Of a DNA stretch of 64,000 bases, positions 1-9,755 are shown one piece after another. Position 1 is the stretch's first letter. Every line of letters begins with the position of its first letter. The notes below the pieces were generated by a model. The model did not search any database, was not told the origin of the DNA, and worked only from the letters and a program-made list of their open reading frames with translations. The position numbers and the translations under genes are program-made. Origin of the DNA: Limnobacter sp. (GTDB taxonomy: Bacteria > Pseudomonadota > Gammaproteobacteria > Burkholderiales > Burkholderiaceae_B); the NCBI GenBank assembly GCA_029866125.1, contig JARWZZ010000015.1, positions 186,001 to 250,000 of the forward strand, given 5' to 3'.

Positions 1-2443
1 CTGTAGTTGTAGAACCAAGACCCAGAAGTCCGGGGGTGGTTACTGTTTCGGGCCCAAACGCACGAGTATCGGAGGTTGAGGGATTTGCAAACGCCAACTT
101 TCTATCGAACACCAACACATCATTATCAGTCGCATTGGCGGCTGATACCACTGGCCGGAAATTCAGAATAGTATCTCCAAAGCTACTCAATACATCTTCA
201 AAAATTACTCGATCACGCTGGGGCGTAGTGCCGTCCATCAGATTAATCAGATCTACGCCACCACCACCTTGGATGTTGTCTGATTGATTGGAACCGAAAA
301 TTCTGTCTGAGCCAGCACCGCCGGTAATATCCAAGGCCACATTGGTAGACTTATTAACCATACCGTTCATGGTCAATACTGTTGTGCCCACTCCACCATT
401 GGCTACAGACACTGTACGAAGTACGTCTGTAGTAATCCCACCCAACTCCAATGTACCGCCAGCTTGTAAAGTGGCGTCCAACACCAAAGAGGTCACTCCC
501 TGCAATTGAAGGTTATCAATCACGCGGCGTACTGCAACTGCTTCAACAAAATCCTTTACTACAGGCAGCTCAGTGGTTAAAGTCAATGCTCTCGGATTTG
601 CAACGGTCAGCTTGGCCATGTCTGAAGCAACACCAACATTCAGCATTTGCCCTACGTTACCGGTGGTCTCAGTACTCAGGTTGGCAGTCAAAGCATTGAT
701 GCGAGAGTTTTCACGTGTAATAAATACCTCGGGGGCCAAAGTGCCGTTACTATCAAACTGAATGTTGCTTACAGTGAATTGATCGCCCGCAACAGAGCCT
801 CTCAGTTCAACTGACCGCAAACCTCTCACACCTTTCACATTTAATGTTTCGGTACTGTTGGAATCCAGACGAATCGTTTCAAACTGGGAGATGGAGTCCA
901 ATGTAGTTTGATTCAAAGATGCGGGGGAACTCAAAACCAACACATCATTAACAGAGGAACCGCCACGCAACAACTGACTTGCATTCAAGCTTGAGCCTAC
1001 ATCCAACACAAGGGTATTGGTACTTGCAACACGCGTACCATCAAACTCTTTCAGCTTTGACCCCAATGCTGATGCATCAACGCGGAAAACATCAGAATCG
1101 CTTTGAACTACCGTAATTCTGCTTGTATCTGAATCCGAACCCAAAACCAAAGAACGAATCAATGCTTGGCTGGGACCTGGAACCTTAGCACTCTCAGCTG
1201 CATTGTTTGCGTTGATCACAAACAAAGACTCAACACCGGCACCTGACAACTTAAAGTTGGTTAACTGTGGGGTCAAATTTTGATTGGGTGTTGACAGCAC
1301 GTTAACGATATTGGTGCCGTCAATGCGTACGGTTAAAGCATCAGCAGAGGTGGCTACTGCCGCTGCATCAAACTTTAATGCCAACTCACGGTTACTGCTA
1401 TTGATTTGTGCATTCAATTCGGGTGTGGAGTTCAATGCTCCGCCTGCTACACCTTCAATGAAGAATGTCACATCGACCAATTGTTTCAATCCTGAAACAG
1501 TAGTGATGGAATCAAAACCTGTACCTAGACGAGTTGCATTCAACCGAACGGAGTTCAAAGCACCATCTGTGTCATTCAAATTGAAAACGACATTCCGTAC
1601 CGCGTCAGACTCCTGATTGTCGACGGTCAAGCGCTCTACTCCGCTAATACCTAAATTCAATGTGCTTGCGCTGGAAAGCCGGTTGCCGGTGATATTGAAC
1701 TTCAATTCGTCAATACCGCCACCGGTGTTACCCGCCATGTCTATCACGTCACCATCGTTTAGAGTTGAATTTGTGGCATCCAACGTGCCATTAACAAAAC
1801 GCAGTGAGGCCACAGCAGACTCATTTGCTACCGTACCTAGCAAGTTGTCCTTGATGTTGGTAAACGTTAGGTTGCTAGAGCCAACAAGCCGACCAATAAA
1901 TTGGTCCGCCCTTGTATCCAAGGTATTCCCATTCTCTTGCGGTTGAAACAACGTGTTGGCGTCAATGCCAGACAAATATTCCCTAGCCACCAAAACCGCA
2001 CGGTTACCGTTGTATGAATCCCTCTCCGCTTGTGTATCCAAGCGCTGAGTGAAAACACTGGCTGCCAACAACTTGTTCTCAATCGTGTCTACGTCTAAGT
2101 TTCGCACGCCACCCAACACATCAAGAACCAATAAAGAAAGTCCTGACGATGGGTTTTGCTCTAGCTTGTTGCTGTAAAAAGCGAGGCCCTCTGCATCGGC
2201 CTGTCGATTCAATAAGTTTTGATAAACCTGATTTACTGCAGCTTGGCGACCCTCAGCCTTCGTGATGTCAAAGTTATAAAGTGTTTTGTATTCGGTTGAG
2301 TCAAAAAACTCAGCGAGGATTGGTCGGGTATCCCCATCGAATCGCTGATTAACCTTGGCCAAATAGAACGCCAATCCGGCTGGGTCTGCAGGGCGACCAA
2401 AATATGCGATGTAAAGCTTCTGAATATCTTCTGAAATTGCCAT
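1..2443 (-). CDS. DUF4214/RTX-type large surface protein (3' end outside window)
   Basis: This open frame runs leftward from an ATG at 2443 to the window edge without a stop, giving 814 visible codons. The start has AAGGGA about ten bases upstream. Residues 1-70 form a DUF4214 domain (IAYFGRPADPAGLAFY), with a second copy of the motif near residue 75 (LLNRQADAEGLAFY). The middle is long, beta-rich and Ser/Thr/Asn-rich. Near residues 710-740 there is a hemolysin-type glycine-aspartate motif (GGAGSDRIFG, then GGGGVDLINL), the calcium-binding RTX signature. No signal peptide is seen, as expected for type I secretion. It is a paralogue of the neighbour at 2724-6278. A role as secreted S-layer or adhesin protein is inferred; the C-terminal secretion signal lies outside the window. 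Confidence 0.85.
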   Translation of the reverse strand, partial: MAISEDIQKLYIAYFGRPADPAGLAFYLAKVNQRFDGDTRPILAEFFDSTEYKTLYNFDITKAEGRQAAVNQVYQNLLNRQADAEGLAFYSNKLEQNPSSGLSLLVLDVLGGVRNLDVDTIENKLLAASVFTQRLDTQAERDSYNGNRAVLVAREYLSGIDANTLFQPQENGNTLDTRADQFIGRLVGSSNLTFTNIKDNLLGTVANESAVASLRFVNGTLDATNSTLNDGDVIDMAGNTGGGIDELKFNITGNRLSSASTLNLGISGVERLTVDNQESDAVRNVVFNLNDTDGALNSVRLNATRLGTGFDSITTVSGLKQLVDVTFFIEGVAGGALNSTPELNAQINSSNRELALKFDAAAVATSADALTVRIDGTNIVNVLSTPNQNLTPQLTNFKLSGAGVESLFVINANNAAESAKVPGPSQALIRSLVLGSDSDTSRITVVQSDSDVFRVDASALGSKLKEFDGTRVASTNTLVLDVGSSLNASQLLRGGSSVNDVLVLSSPASLNQTTLDSISQFETIRLDSNSTETLNVKGVRGLRSVELRGSVAGDQFTVSNIQFDSNGTLAPEVFITRENSRINALTANLSTETTGNVGQMLNVGVASDMAKLTVANPRALTLTTELPVVKDFVEAVAVRRVIDNLQLQGVTSLVLDATLQAGGTLELGGITTDVLRTVSVANGGVGTTVLTMNGMVNKSTNVALDITGGAGSDRIFGSNQSDNIQGGGGVDLINLMDGTTPQRDRVIFEDVLSSFGDTILNFRPVVSAANATDNDVLVFDRKLAFANPSTSDTRAFGPETVTTPGLLGLGSTTT

Positions 2444-2631
2444 GAATGCTGTTCCCTTAAGTCTGCTGTGGTCTTGTGCCATAGATTTGTACGTAAGGTT
2501 TTACCGACAAAAACTCAGAATGGATTCAAGGCTAGAGCCACTTTGCTCAACATTTTGACAATGATTTGATTGCGCTCTGTCGAATCAGACTGGCTGAAAC
2601 TTAGAGAAAATTCAATCACAAGAAAGAAAAC

Positions 2632-2662
2632 AAAAAAGCCGACCTAAAAGGTCGGCTTTTTT
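2632..2662 (-). terminator. Rho-independent terminator, bidirectional form
   Basis: A seven-base perfect stem (GCCGACC at 2638-2644 paired with GGTCGGC at 2650-2656) encloses a five-base loop. It is flanked by six A on the left and six T on the right, so it can act in either direction. It lies just after the stop of the 1184-residue surface protein gene and before the next minus-strand gene, and would separate the two transcripts. Confidence 0.9.
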
Positions 2663-2723
2663 GAATTAAACATGACACCGAGATCAAGGGCTTCTTATGA
2701 AAACCCTTGAGGTGCCAAGTTAA

Positions 2724-5700
2724 TTAGGAGAAGTTAGCCTGAATCAAGTTTGCAACAGCTGTGTCTGCAAAGTCGATAGAACCAACCAAAGTTACGTTTG
2801 CGAAATCAGCGCTTGTGGCAACTGAGTCAGCACTGAAGATCTTCGTTTCGTTAGCACCAGAAACAACCATGAATACCACCTTCTCTACCGCAGCGTTAGC
2901 GTTGGCACCGAAGTTAGCCTGGTTCGCGCCTGTATTCAATGCTGTTGTCAAAGAAGCGGCATTCAAAGATGCGAAAGTTACACCTGCAGCAACACCCAAG
3001 TCAGCAAAGTTAATTGCGGCAATGGTATTTACACCGATTGCTGCTTTACCAGCTGCTGCATTCAGGTAAGTTGTTGCTACTGAAGCAGCAGGAGTACCGG
3101 CTGTGTTAGTCAGGTATGCCCTGAAGTCCAACACGTCAGCACCGGCTACTGCGCCAGCTGCGAAGTTAACGATTGTGTCGCTGTCGAATGAGCCAGAGAA
3201 CACGATACGCTCGTTGCTGTCGTCCAGTGTTGTAGTTGCATCTGCGCCAGCTGTAGTACCCAAAACAACTACATCGTTACCAGAACCTACAGTAATAACG
3301 TTGTCGCTTGTGGATGTGCTTACTGCACCTACGATTTGTGCGTTAGCTCCAGCACCTCCGTTTCCGTTTGCTCCGGTTTCCGCAAACTGATCCAGGTAGT
3401 CAGCAGCAAAGTCGCTGGCTGCCAAGTTTGCATTCAACTGAGCAACCAAAGCTGCTACGTCTGCCAGGTTTGTACCAAATGCAGCGTTGTATGCAGTGAC
3501 GTCGCCTGTGCTGAATGCACCAGAAGCCACTGTCGGAACAGTTGCACCAATCGTCAGCTCATCCAGCGTACGTACGCCGTCGATCAGTGAAGAAATGATC
3601 AGGGTACCTGTAGGACCATCTTCAGCAACCAACAACTTGCTCAAAACAGCGTCTGTATTGATCGCATTTTTGATCGCTTGGTTAATTTGCAGGTCATTGG
3701 TAACAAAGTTGGTATCAGCAACCACAACTGACTTCTCGATGCCTTTGAATGACAAGTTGATGTTCAAACTCTTCACTCGAATGCTGTCAGTTGTATCAGA
3801 GCGTAAGTCAGCAAGATTACGAACGTCGTTTCCAGCAGCAGCTAATACATATGTTGTCGCAGCGTCAATACCTACGGCACGTTGGTCGGCCGTATTGAGA
3901 ACATATACACCCTTAGTCACTGCAACCCTGTTTTCAACAGTATCTGGAGTACCCAAACCACCTGTGTTGTTGTTGCTTCGAGCCACGTAGTCAACTGTGC
4001 CGGTGTTATCCGTATACGCTGTGTCGTTACCAGTACCCAAGTTGATGTTGGCGTCGCCAGCACCAGGAGTACGGATTGTGTCGTTGCCGTCACCGCCGTT
4101 GATGGTGATGTTGTTGTTCAACTTCTGGTTGTTGTACCAGTTGGCTGCGCTACCTTGCTGGCCATTAACGATGCTGACGGAGATGTTGTCATCGCCACCA
4201 TTGCCGTTCAATGTGAAGTTGAAATCTTCACGACCACCATTCAGGTTGCTACGGCTGCTGGCTGCGCCAGAATCCAAAACAACTGTCATTGAGTCGTTAT
4301 TTGAGCCACCAGAGTAAACGAATGCCACGTTGTCAGCTGCAGGTGCTGCCAAATCTTTGTTATTCAAGTACTTGGCGATTGATGCTGCAGTTACTTCAGC
4401 ATCAAACTCAAAACGGCCAGTCATTGCTGTAGCGTCGATCAGACGTACATCAGAGAAACCAAACTGGTTGTGCTGATCAGTTGTGCCTGGCAATGTGTTG
4501 TTTTTCGCATCATTAACCGCACGGAAACCTGGAATAGCTGGGCTACCAAAGGCCACTGCATCGTTACCCAGCACGGACAAGTTACCCTGGTCTTTCACTG
4601 TTGTACCGAATGCGAAACTCTGGCTTGTTGTCAAACCGTTACGCACAGTCACTTCTTGCAAAGTGTTGTTTGTAGAGTTGATTGTTTGCAGCTTGCTGTT
4701 GTCGCGCACTTCGATTTCGAAACGCTCAACACCCTTGGATGTGGATGTATCACCCACTGACAAACCACCAATTACCAAGTCACCACCAGTAGAACCGCGA
4801 CCCACGTCGTCCAGAATCACTTTGGCAGTTACTTTGTCTGTTGATGTTGTTGTTGCAACAAACGCGTTTGTGTGCAAGCCAGAGCTTGAAGGCACAACAC
4901 CAGCAGCTGTAAAGCCGGTTGTAGCATCTGTAGAAATTACACCACCGTTCGTGCTTGTCAATACGATTTCGGTACCAGTTTGGTCAGCACCCAAAGTATC
5001 CTTAACGGTAAATGCACCGCCCAAAGCCACTGTAAAGCCAGTCAATGCTGGGTTAGCGGCTACTGCAGCAGCGATGGCTGTTTGCAGTTCAGCATAAGTT
5101 TGAGCAGCGTCGATTGCTGGTGATGTTACGGTCTGAATAACACCATTCAGCTTGAACGTGAAGCCGTTGTATGGGCTGTCTTTCAATGGGCCTGTGCCAG
5201 CAGCGTTACTACGAGTGTCCATCAACTGGATACGCAATGTGCTGCTTGTGTTAGACACTGTGCGCAGTGACAGTTGATCGAAGTACAAACCGAAGTCTAC
5301 GTCACCCGGATCTGTTTCAACCATTGCAACAGTGATGTCACGTGTAATCTGGTTTGGCAGAATACGTACGTCTTCAATCACCAAATCAGCGCGGCTGTTG
5401 TTTGATTCCCACTGAGTAACGCCAGACATACGCTGTGCATCAATCTGGACAATGTTTGTGCTCAGGTTGTTGTTGTTTGTATCAACAGCAATCGCTTGTG
5501 CACGGAAAGCTGCAGTTTCTACGCCAGTTGTTTCGCCAGTGATAGCAAAACGCTGTGAGTTACCTACGTCAGCATTCAGACGGTCGTTACCTGCACCACC
5601 GTTAACCACGTCACCAGACTGGAATGTGTTTGTGTTATCAACAATGCGTGATGTGATTGTGTCATCACCGGCACCACCGATCACATTGTCTGCACCCACT

Positions 5701-6278
5701 GTCAAGCTGATTGCCTGGCCAGTTGATGTAGTTGCAGCGTCAACAATTGATGCTACGCTTGCAGTGGCTTGAGCAGGTGTTGCTGCTGTTGCTGTAACAC
5801 CGGCCAAGAAACCACGTGCTGTTGCAGCAGCGCTGTTGCCTGAGTAGGCCAAAATTTCTGGAGTTGTATCGATTGCAGCAGTGAACAGCTTGGCAGAAGC
5901 CAACTTGTTTGCAACTGTAGTTGCGTCTGTACCTGTAGCGCCGTCCAAAATGGCTTGAGCAACGTTAACCAGTGTGAATGGCTTGCCGTTCAATGTGCCG
6001 TTGTTCAGGGCTTGTGTGTAAAAGTTCAGGCCAGCTGGATCAGCTTGGCGGCCCAACACTTGTTGGAAAATGTTGTTAACGCGTGATTCTGTAGAACCAG
6101 CACCAAACAAGGATGCTGCTTCGGCTGATGAGCCGAATGCTGTCAAAACTTCTTCAATGCGGCCACCGGCTGCATCAATTTTGCCAGCCCAGAAGTCCAA
6201 ACCGTTGGGGTCAGCAGGGCGACCATAATATGCGATATAAATCTTTTGTACTGCGTCGAAGAAATCAGCCTTAGCCAT
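2724..6278 (-). CDS. S-layer-like DUF4214/RTX protein, 1184 aa
   Basis: The protein opens with DUF4214 repeats (IAYYGRPADPNGLDFW near residue 14; VLGRQADPAGLNFY near 74). It then carries scattered glycine-aspartate RTX motifs, such as VIGGAGDDTI near residue 200 and NGGDGNDTI and LGTGNDTAY near 725-755. The C-terminal part includes DSDTIVNF and a short hydrophobic end (LIQANFS), resembling Caulobacter-type S-layer proteins exported by type I systems. No cysteine and no signal peptide are seen. The start has a good AGGAG ribosome site. It has its own CRP-box promoter, a leader hairpin and a strong terminator, so it appears monocistronic and highly expressed. The type I secretion genes at 22797-27841 are the likely exporter. 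S-layer identity is inferred; a large RTX adhesin is the alternative. Confidence 0.85.
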   Translation of the reverse strand: MAKADFFDAVQKIYIAYYGRPADPNGLDFWAGKIDAAGGRIEEVLTAFGSSAEAASLFGAGSTESRVNNIFQQVLGRQADPAGLNFYTQALNNGTLNGKPFTLVNVAQAILDGATGTDATTVANKLASAKLFTAAIDTTPEILAYSGNSAAATARGFLAGVTATAATPAQATASVASIVDAATTSTGQAISLTVGADNVIGGAGDDTITSRIVDNTNTFQSGDVVNGGAGNDRLNADVGNSQRFAITGETTGVETAAFRAQAIAVDTNNNNLSTNIVQIDAQRMSGVTQWESNNSRADLVIEDVRILPNQITRDITVAMVETDPGDVDFGLYFDQLSLRTVSNTSSTLRIQLMDTRSNAAGTGPLKDSPYNGFTFKLNGVIQTVTSPAIDAAQTYAELQTAIAAAVAANPALTGFTVALGGAFTVKDTLGADQTGTEIVLTSTNGGVISTDATTGFTAAGVVPSSSGLHTNAFVATTTSTDKVTAKVILDDVGRGSTGGDLVIGGLSVGDTSTSKGVERFEIEVRDNSKLQTINSTNNTLQEVTVRNGLTTSQSFAFGTTVKDQGNLSVLGNDAVAFGSPAIPGFRAVNDAKNNTLPGTTDQHNQFGFSDVRLIDATAMTGRFEFDAEVTAASIAKYLNNKDLAAPAADNVAFVYSGGSNNDSMTVVLDSGAASSRSNLNGGREDFNFTLNGNGGDDNISVSIVNGQQGSAANWYNNQKLNNNITINGGDGNDTIRTPGAGDANINLGTGNDTAYTDNTGTVDYVARSNNNTGGLGTPDTVENRVAVTKGVYVLNTADQRAVGIDAATTYVLAAAGNDVRNLADLRSDTTDSIRVKSLNINLSFKGIEKSVVVADTNFVTNDLQINQAIKNAINTDAVLSKLLVAEDGPTGTLIISSLIDGVRTLDELTIGATVPTVASGAFSTGDVTAYNAAFGTNLADVAALVAQLNANLAASDFAADYLDQFAETGANGNGGAGANAQIVGAVSTSTSDNVITVGSGNDVVVLGTTAGADATTTLDDSNERIVFSGSFDSDTIVNFAAGAVAGADVLDFRAYLTNTAGTPAASVATTYLNAAAGKAAIGVNTIAAINFADLGVAAGVTFASLNAASLTTALNTGANQANFGANANAAVEKVVFMVVSGANETKIFSADSVATSADFANVTLVGSIDFADTAVANLIQANFS

Positions 6279-6331
6279 TATTAAAACTCCTGTTTATTGA
6301 TAAATAGGTGCTTTCTGCCTGCAACCAAGAA

Positions 6332-6348
6332 TTGTCTAAAAAAGACAA
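6332..6348 (-). other. 5' leader hairpin of the S-layer-like gene
   Basis: TTGTCT (6332-6337) and AGACAA (6343-6348) form a six-base perfect inverted repeat with a five-A loop on the plus strand. It lies inside the predicted untranslated leader of the gene at 2724-6278, about 55 bases before the start codon. Leader stem-loops often protect abundant S-layer mRNAs from decay; that role here is inferred. Confidence 0.45.
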
Positions 6349-6377
6349 CACTCCGCATGCTACTTACACTGGAACAC

Positions 6378-6420
6378 AGTTTATGCAGTCATTGACCGAG
6401 AGGGTGTGACGTGGATCACA
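6378..6420 (-). promoter_or_regulatory. CRP-type box and class II-like promoter for S-layer-like gene
   Basis: TGTGACGTGGATCACA at 6405-6420 matches the CRP consensus TGTGA-N6-TCACA in all ten conserved bases. Reading leftward, a -10-like hexamer TAAACT sits at 6383-6378. If that hexamer is used, transcription would begin near 6371 and the box would be centred at about -41.5, the exact class II activator position. No good -35 element is seen, as expected for an activator-dependent promoter. The leader would be about 93 bases. The CRP-family protein encoded at 21994-22674 is the obvious candidate regulator, although another CRP elsewhere in the genome is possible. Confidence 0.75.
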
Positions 6421-6496
6421 CATACTGGCAACTAGCACGGATGTACTGTTGATAGGATTCTAGCACTGGGCAGGTATTGGACCTATTAATACAGCG

Positions 6497-7846
6497 CTAA
6501 GGCTTTGATAAATCTAGCCTATGGTTGTAAATTAGCTCCAAGCGCGAAGCTTCTGTAGAAAAAATCTTTAAATTTGAATCACTTACGCGATTCTCAAAAA
6601 GTAGACTATAAAGTCCTTTTGTTGTTTTTTTGAGAACGTACTCGGCTTTTACAGTTTGAATTGCCTGATTTCTTTGGGTATTTCCAAACAAAGCGGGTGA
6701 ATATTCTTGCTGATCCCTCACCCATTCAGACTTGGCCGCAAACAACAACTTGGGGCTCATTTGCCAGCCCAAACCCAGCTTGGCTCGTAATTGATCGCCA
6801 CCCGCACGCTGGTTTTGTGCCATGTCGGTTGCCAAACCCGCCTCGATCTGTAGGTTGCCCAATCCTCTTTGGGGGTACCAAAACCAATCACCCCCCAATC
6901 TTATGGACTCAAACTCCCCCTCACGACGCAACAAGCTTGTTGATAGGGTGGCTTGCTGACCATGCCAACCCAGTGTGTAGCGGTGATTGATAAATTCGTA
7001 ATCGCCACTGCGGGTCTGCCCCACCCCGGCCAGCAGCAGCTGACTGCAGGTACCAGCAAGCTCACAAGACCCGCCCCCCAAGGTTCTTCCAACATAAAGT
7101 AAAGAATCGTGATCCGACAACTGATCAATTGATTTGTTATAGCGGGTAAATTGGGAGCCTAACAGCCAGTTAGACTGCGGATTGGACTTTCTATTGGGGT
7201 CTACACCAGAACTGACTCCGCCTGCGGGCAGCACTACATCTAGCCGGAATCCTTCAAAACTGCTGGCCTGCGGCAAACTGCTTGGAGATAACTGCAATAT
7301 TTGATCGATACCCCCAATGCTAAGCAGAACCTCACGCGCGCTGGACCCAGAATTGACATTGGTGTCATAACCGGCATTGATACCCAGTTGCATAAAAGCA
7401 GGGAGGTCGTAGTTGACAGGCTTTACCGTAAGTTGGGCTGCGGAACTCGCCTCCATTTGAGATTCACCATAAAACCCTGAACCCTTGCTACTTTTTGCAA
7501 TCCATCCATCGACTAGGGCTAATATCCCCTCGGGTGGGTTTTTCTGAACCAGTTGCTTGCGCAACAACAAGGCCTCAGCGGTTCGTCCCAACTCGAGATT
7601 AATCTGAATCAACTCCATCAGTAAATCGCCCCGCTCTGGCAGGCAGCTTTGCAAACGCGCCAAGGGCTCCAACATGCCTTCAATTTTACCTGCAGACCGG
7701 GCGGACACATATTCCACCTGGTATTGGTCAAGGTTGAGACCAAGACAAGGCAATGCTCCATCAGCACTTGGCTTAGAGGAGTCAATCGCGGCAGATGCAA
7801 ACGACCACGACAGCATGCAGCATAGAAAGCTGATAATTCGGATCAT
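6497..7846 (-). CDS. TPR-linked outer membrane beta-barrel protein
   Basis: The protein has 449 residues and a Sec signal peptide (hydrophobic stretch ending SFASAA). Residues about 30-120 form a helical TPR-like region (LGRTAEALLLRKQL). After a linker comes a region beginning LGINAGYDTNVNSGSS, the usual first strands of the barrels found after TPR domains in DUF560/Slam-like proteins. The remainder alternates polar and aromatic residues as in an outer membrane barrel. Its ATG overlaps the stop of the upstream cyclase gene by four bases, so the two are translationally coupled. It is the last gene of the FecR-cyclase-barrel operon. The substrate or ligand is unknown; an outer membrane sensor or pore role is inferred. 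Confidence 0.7.
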   Translation of the reverse strand: MIRIISFLCCMLSWSFASAAIDSSKPSADGALPCLGLNLDQYQVEYVSARSAGKIEGMLEPLARLQSCLPERGDLLMELIQINLELGRTAEALLLRKQLVQKNPPEGILALVDGWIAKSSKGSGFYGESQMEASSAAQLTVKPVNYDLPAFMQLGINAGYDTNVNSGSSAREVLLSIGGIDQILQLSPSSLPQASSFEGFRLDVVLPAGGVSSGVDPNRKSNPQSNWLLGSQFTRYNKSIDQLSDHDSLLYVGRTLGGGSCELAGTCSQLLLAGVGQTRSGDYEFINHRYTLGWHGQQATLSTSLLRREGEFESIRLGGDWFWYPQRGLGNLQIEAGLATDMAQNQRAGGDQLRAKLGLGWQMSPKLLFAAKSEWVRDQQEYSPALFGNTQRNQAIQTVKAEYVLKKTTKGLYSLLFENRVSDSNLKIFSTEASRLELIYNHRLDLSKP

Positions 7847-9741
7847 TTCAACTCATACCCATAGGCAGGGTGACGTGAACCTTTGGTCAGGACATTGAAC
7901 TGGGAGCAGTCCAATTTTTGTGCAGACACACTTCGGCGGAAGGTTTCTTCCCCAATAATGATGTTGTAGGGCCCAGTACGAGTACCTTCTTCAAAATAGC
8001 TGGCCAAATTGACTGCCGCGCCAATCACGGAATAGTCATAGCGAAAGTCTGAGCCCATGTCACCGACTACAGCTTCTCCGGTGTTAACCCCCACTCCAAT
8101 TTTAAATCCTGGTAAAACCCCTTCTGCAGACAAGCGCTCAATTGCCTTGTACATGGACACTGCCGCACAAAAAGCACGCTCCGCATGCTCTTCCTGATTC
8201 AGAGGCGCCCCCCAAAACGCCATGATGCTGTCACCCATGTATTTGTCTACAGTCCCTTCGTTTTCAAGAACGATCCGAGTTAATTCATTCATCAATAACC
8301 TTGTTACCCGAGCCAGCTCTTGTGCAGATACAGTTTCGGAGAATCTCGTATAACCTCGCACATCAGCAAACAAAACCGACATTTCGCAACGCTGATGCTC
8401 ATTCACCACGGTTCCGTCCAATTCACTTTGCAAGCGCAGCAGTACCTGCGGCGCCACATAAGAACCAAATCGCTGAATCAGCGCAATCCGTTTTCGCTTT
8501 TCAACCAATGGACGCAATGAAAGCATAAAAACGCCGTATATCACCCACATTCCAAAAGTAGCTGCAAATGGCCAATATTCCCGGTCTAAACGCGCCTGTG
8601 AAACAAAGAATACCCATGCAACTAGCACTACAAAAGCGGACGCCACTCCCACAGACAGCCGGTCTGCACAAAATCCAAGCCAAATCAGCAACATCACTAC
8701 AAAACCTAGGAAGAGATCATACCTACGCCCTTGCGGCACAGTTTTATCCAAGCGCCCCTCCAGCAAAGCACTCAGTTGGTTGCGGTGTACTTCAACTGCA
8801 GGGTAGGTGGGAGAAAACGGGGAGGCGATTTGATCGTACAAGCCAGTGGCGGTGGAACCTACGATGACGATGCGCCCTTTAAGCTTTTTCTTTGGCAATT
8901 TTCCAAGGAGAACATCAGAAGCCGAGACGTACATATCCGCTGTGGCATAACCAGTCCAAGATATCCAAGAGTAGCCATCACGATCCACCTGGCCAACAGG
9001 CAATGGATTTTCCTGCCCTAAAAACCACTCCCCTTGGCTTAAATGGTAGTCGGGTTCTATGTTCAGCAGCATTCGGTATAAACCCAAAGCCAAAGACTCA
9101 ATGCATGCCCCAGTGGGGTCACACACAATCGGCGCGATTTTTCGAACCAATCCATCAGGTGAAACTTGGGGTGAAATGTGTGCAACCGTTCCCTTACCGG
9201 CTAACAACGGGGGAGACAGCCATGCGGAGGCAACTGGAACTGAAACAGATGAATCCGTTTGGACATGCAAACGATTGGCTAATGTGGCGAAATCACCCTT
9301 TCGCTCAGTGCCGTCAGATGACCAAACCAAGGCATTCAGGACACGGGGGTCGCTTAGTACGTCTTGAAGTAACACTTCACCTTGCGACGGCGCACCCTCG
9401 GGATCAATAAATAAGATGTCTGAACCGATCAACGAGACTTGATATTCATTCAACAAGGTGCGAAACAGCCTCGCCACCTCAGCCCTTGGCCATGGCCAAC
9501 GACCAAACTCGGACATGCTGGGTTCATCAATATCCACCACCAGAATACGATCATCTTCAATCGATGTTCGGTCCAATACAACCGACGTGAGCTTGTCATG
9601 TAGCCAAATTTCAGGTGGAAGTAAGGTGACCGTGTGGGAGGTGCCGCTGTAAGCGACCACACCCAGATAGATAGCCATCGGCGCGATCAACCAAACCCAA
9701 TTGCGCCTTAATGCGCGCAGAAATTTGGAAGAGAGGGACAA
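7843..9741 (-). CDS. CHASE2-domain class III adenylate/guanylate cyclase
   Basis: The protein has 632 residues: an N-terminal membrane helix (about 14-32), a periplasmic CHASE2 sensor (about 45-320), three membrane helices (about 340-420) and a class III cyclase domain (about 445-620). The metal-binding aspartates are present (D460 in FADVRG, D504 in DKYMGDS). K500 and D569 are the pair that favours ATP over GTP. N578 is also present, but the position four residues later, normally the transition-state arginine (NLASR), is tyrosine (Y582). This may lower or abolish activity. The gene lies 14 bases after the FecR gene and overlaps the barrel gene by four, so the three form one operon. A product of cAMP would link it to the CRP-type regulator at 21994-22674. 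Confidence 0.88.
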   Translation of the reverse strand: MSLSSKFLRALRRNWVWLIAPMAIYLGVVAYSGTSHTVTLLPPEIWLHDKLTSVVLDRTSIEDDRILVVDIDEPSMSEFGRWPWPRAEVARLFRTLLNEYQVSLIGSDILFIDPEGAPSQGEVLLQDVLSDPRVLNALVWSSDGTERKGDFATLANRLHVQTDSSVSVPVASAWLSPPLLAGKGTVAHISPQVSPDGLVRKIAPIVCDPTGACIESLALGLYRMLLNIEPDYHLSQGEWFLGQENPLPVGQVDRDGYSWISWTGYATADMYVSASDVLLGKLPKKKLKGRIVIVGSTATGLYDQIASPFSPTYPAVEVHRNQLSALLEGRLDKTVPQGRRYDLFLGFVVMLLIWLGFCADRLSVGVASAFVVLVAWVFFVSQARLDREYWPFAATFGMWVIYGVFMLSLRPLVEKRKRIALIQRFGSYVAPQVLLRLQSELDGTVVNEHQRCEMSVLFADVRGYTRFSETVSAQELARVTRLLMNELTRIVLENEGTVDKYMGDSIMAFWGAPLNQEEHAERAFCAAVSMYKAIERLSAEGVLPGFKIGVGVNTGEAVVGDMGSDFRYDYSVIGAAVNLASYFEEGTRTGPYNIIIGEETFRRSVSAQKLDCSQFNVLTKGSRHPAYGYELK

Positions 9742-9755
9742 AAGTCAGCTCGCGG

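Noticed and set aside
2761-5772. Several plus-strand frames of 95-204 codons inside the S-layer-like gene
   Set aside because: They are antisense shadows of a repetitive, codon-biased gene with clear domain matches on the minus strand; their products have no recognisable domain and no ribosome sites.
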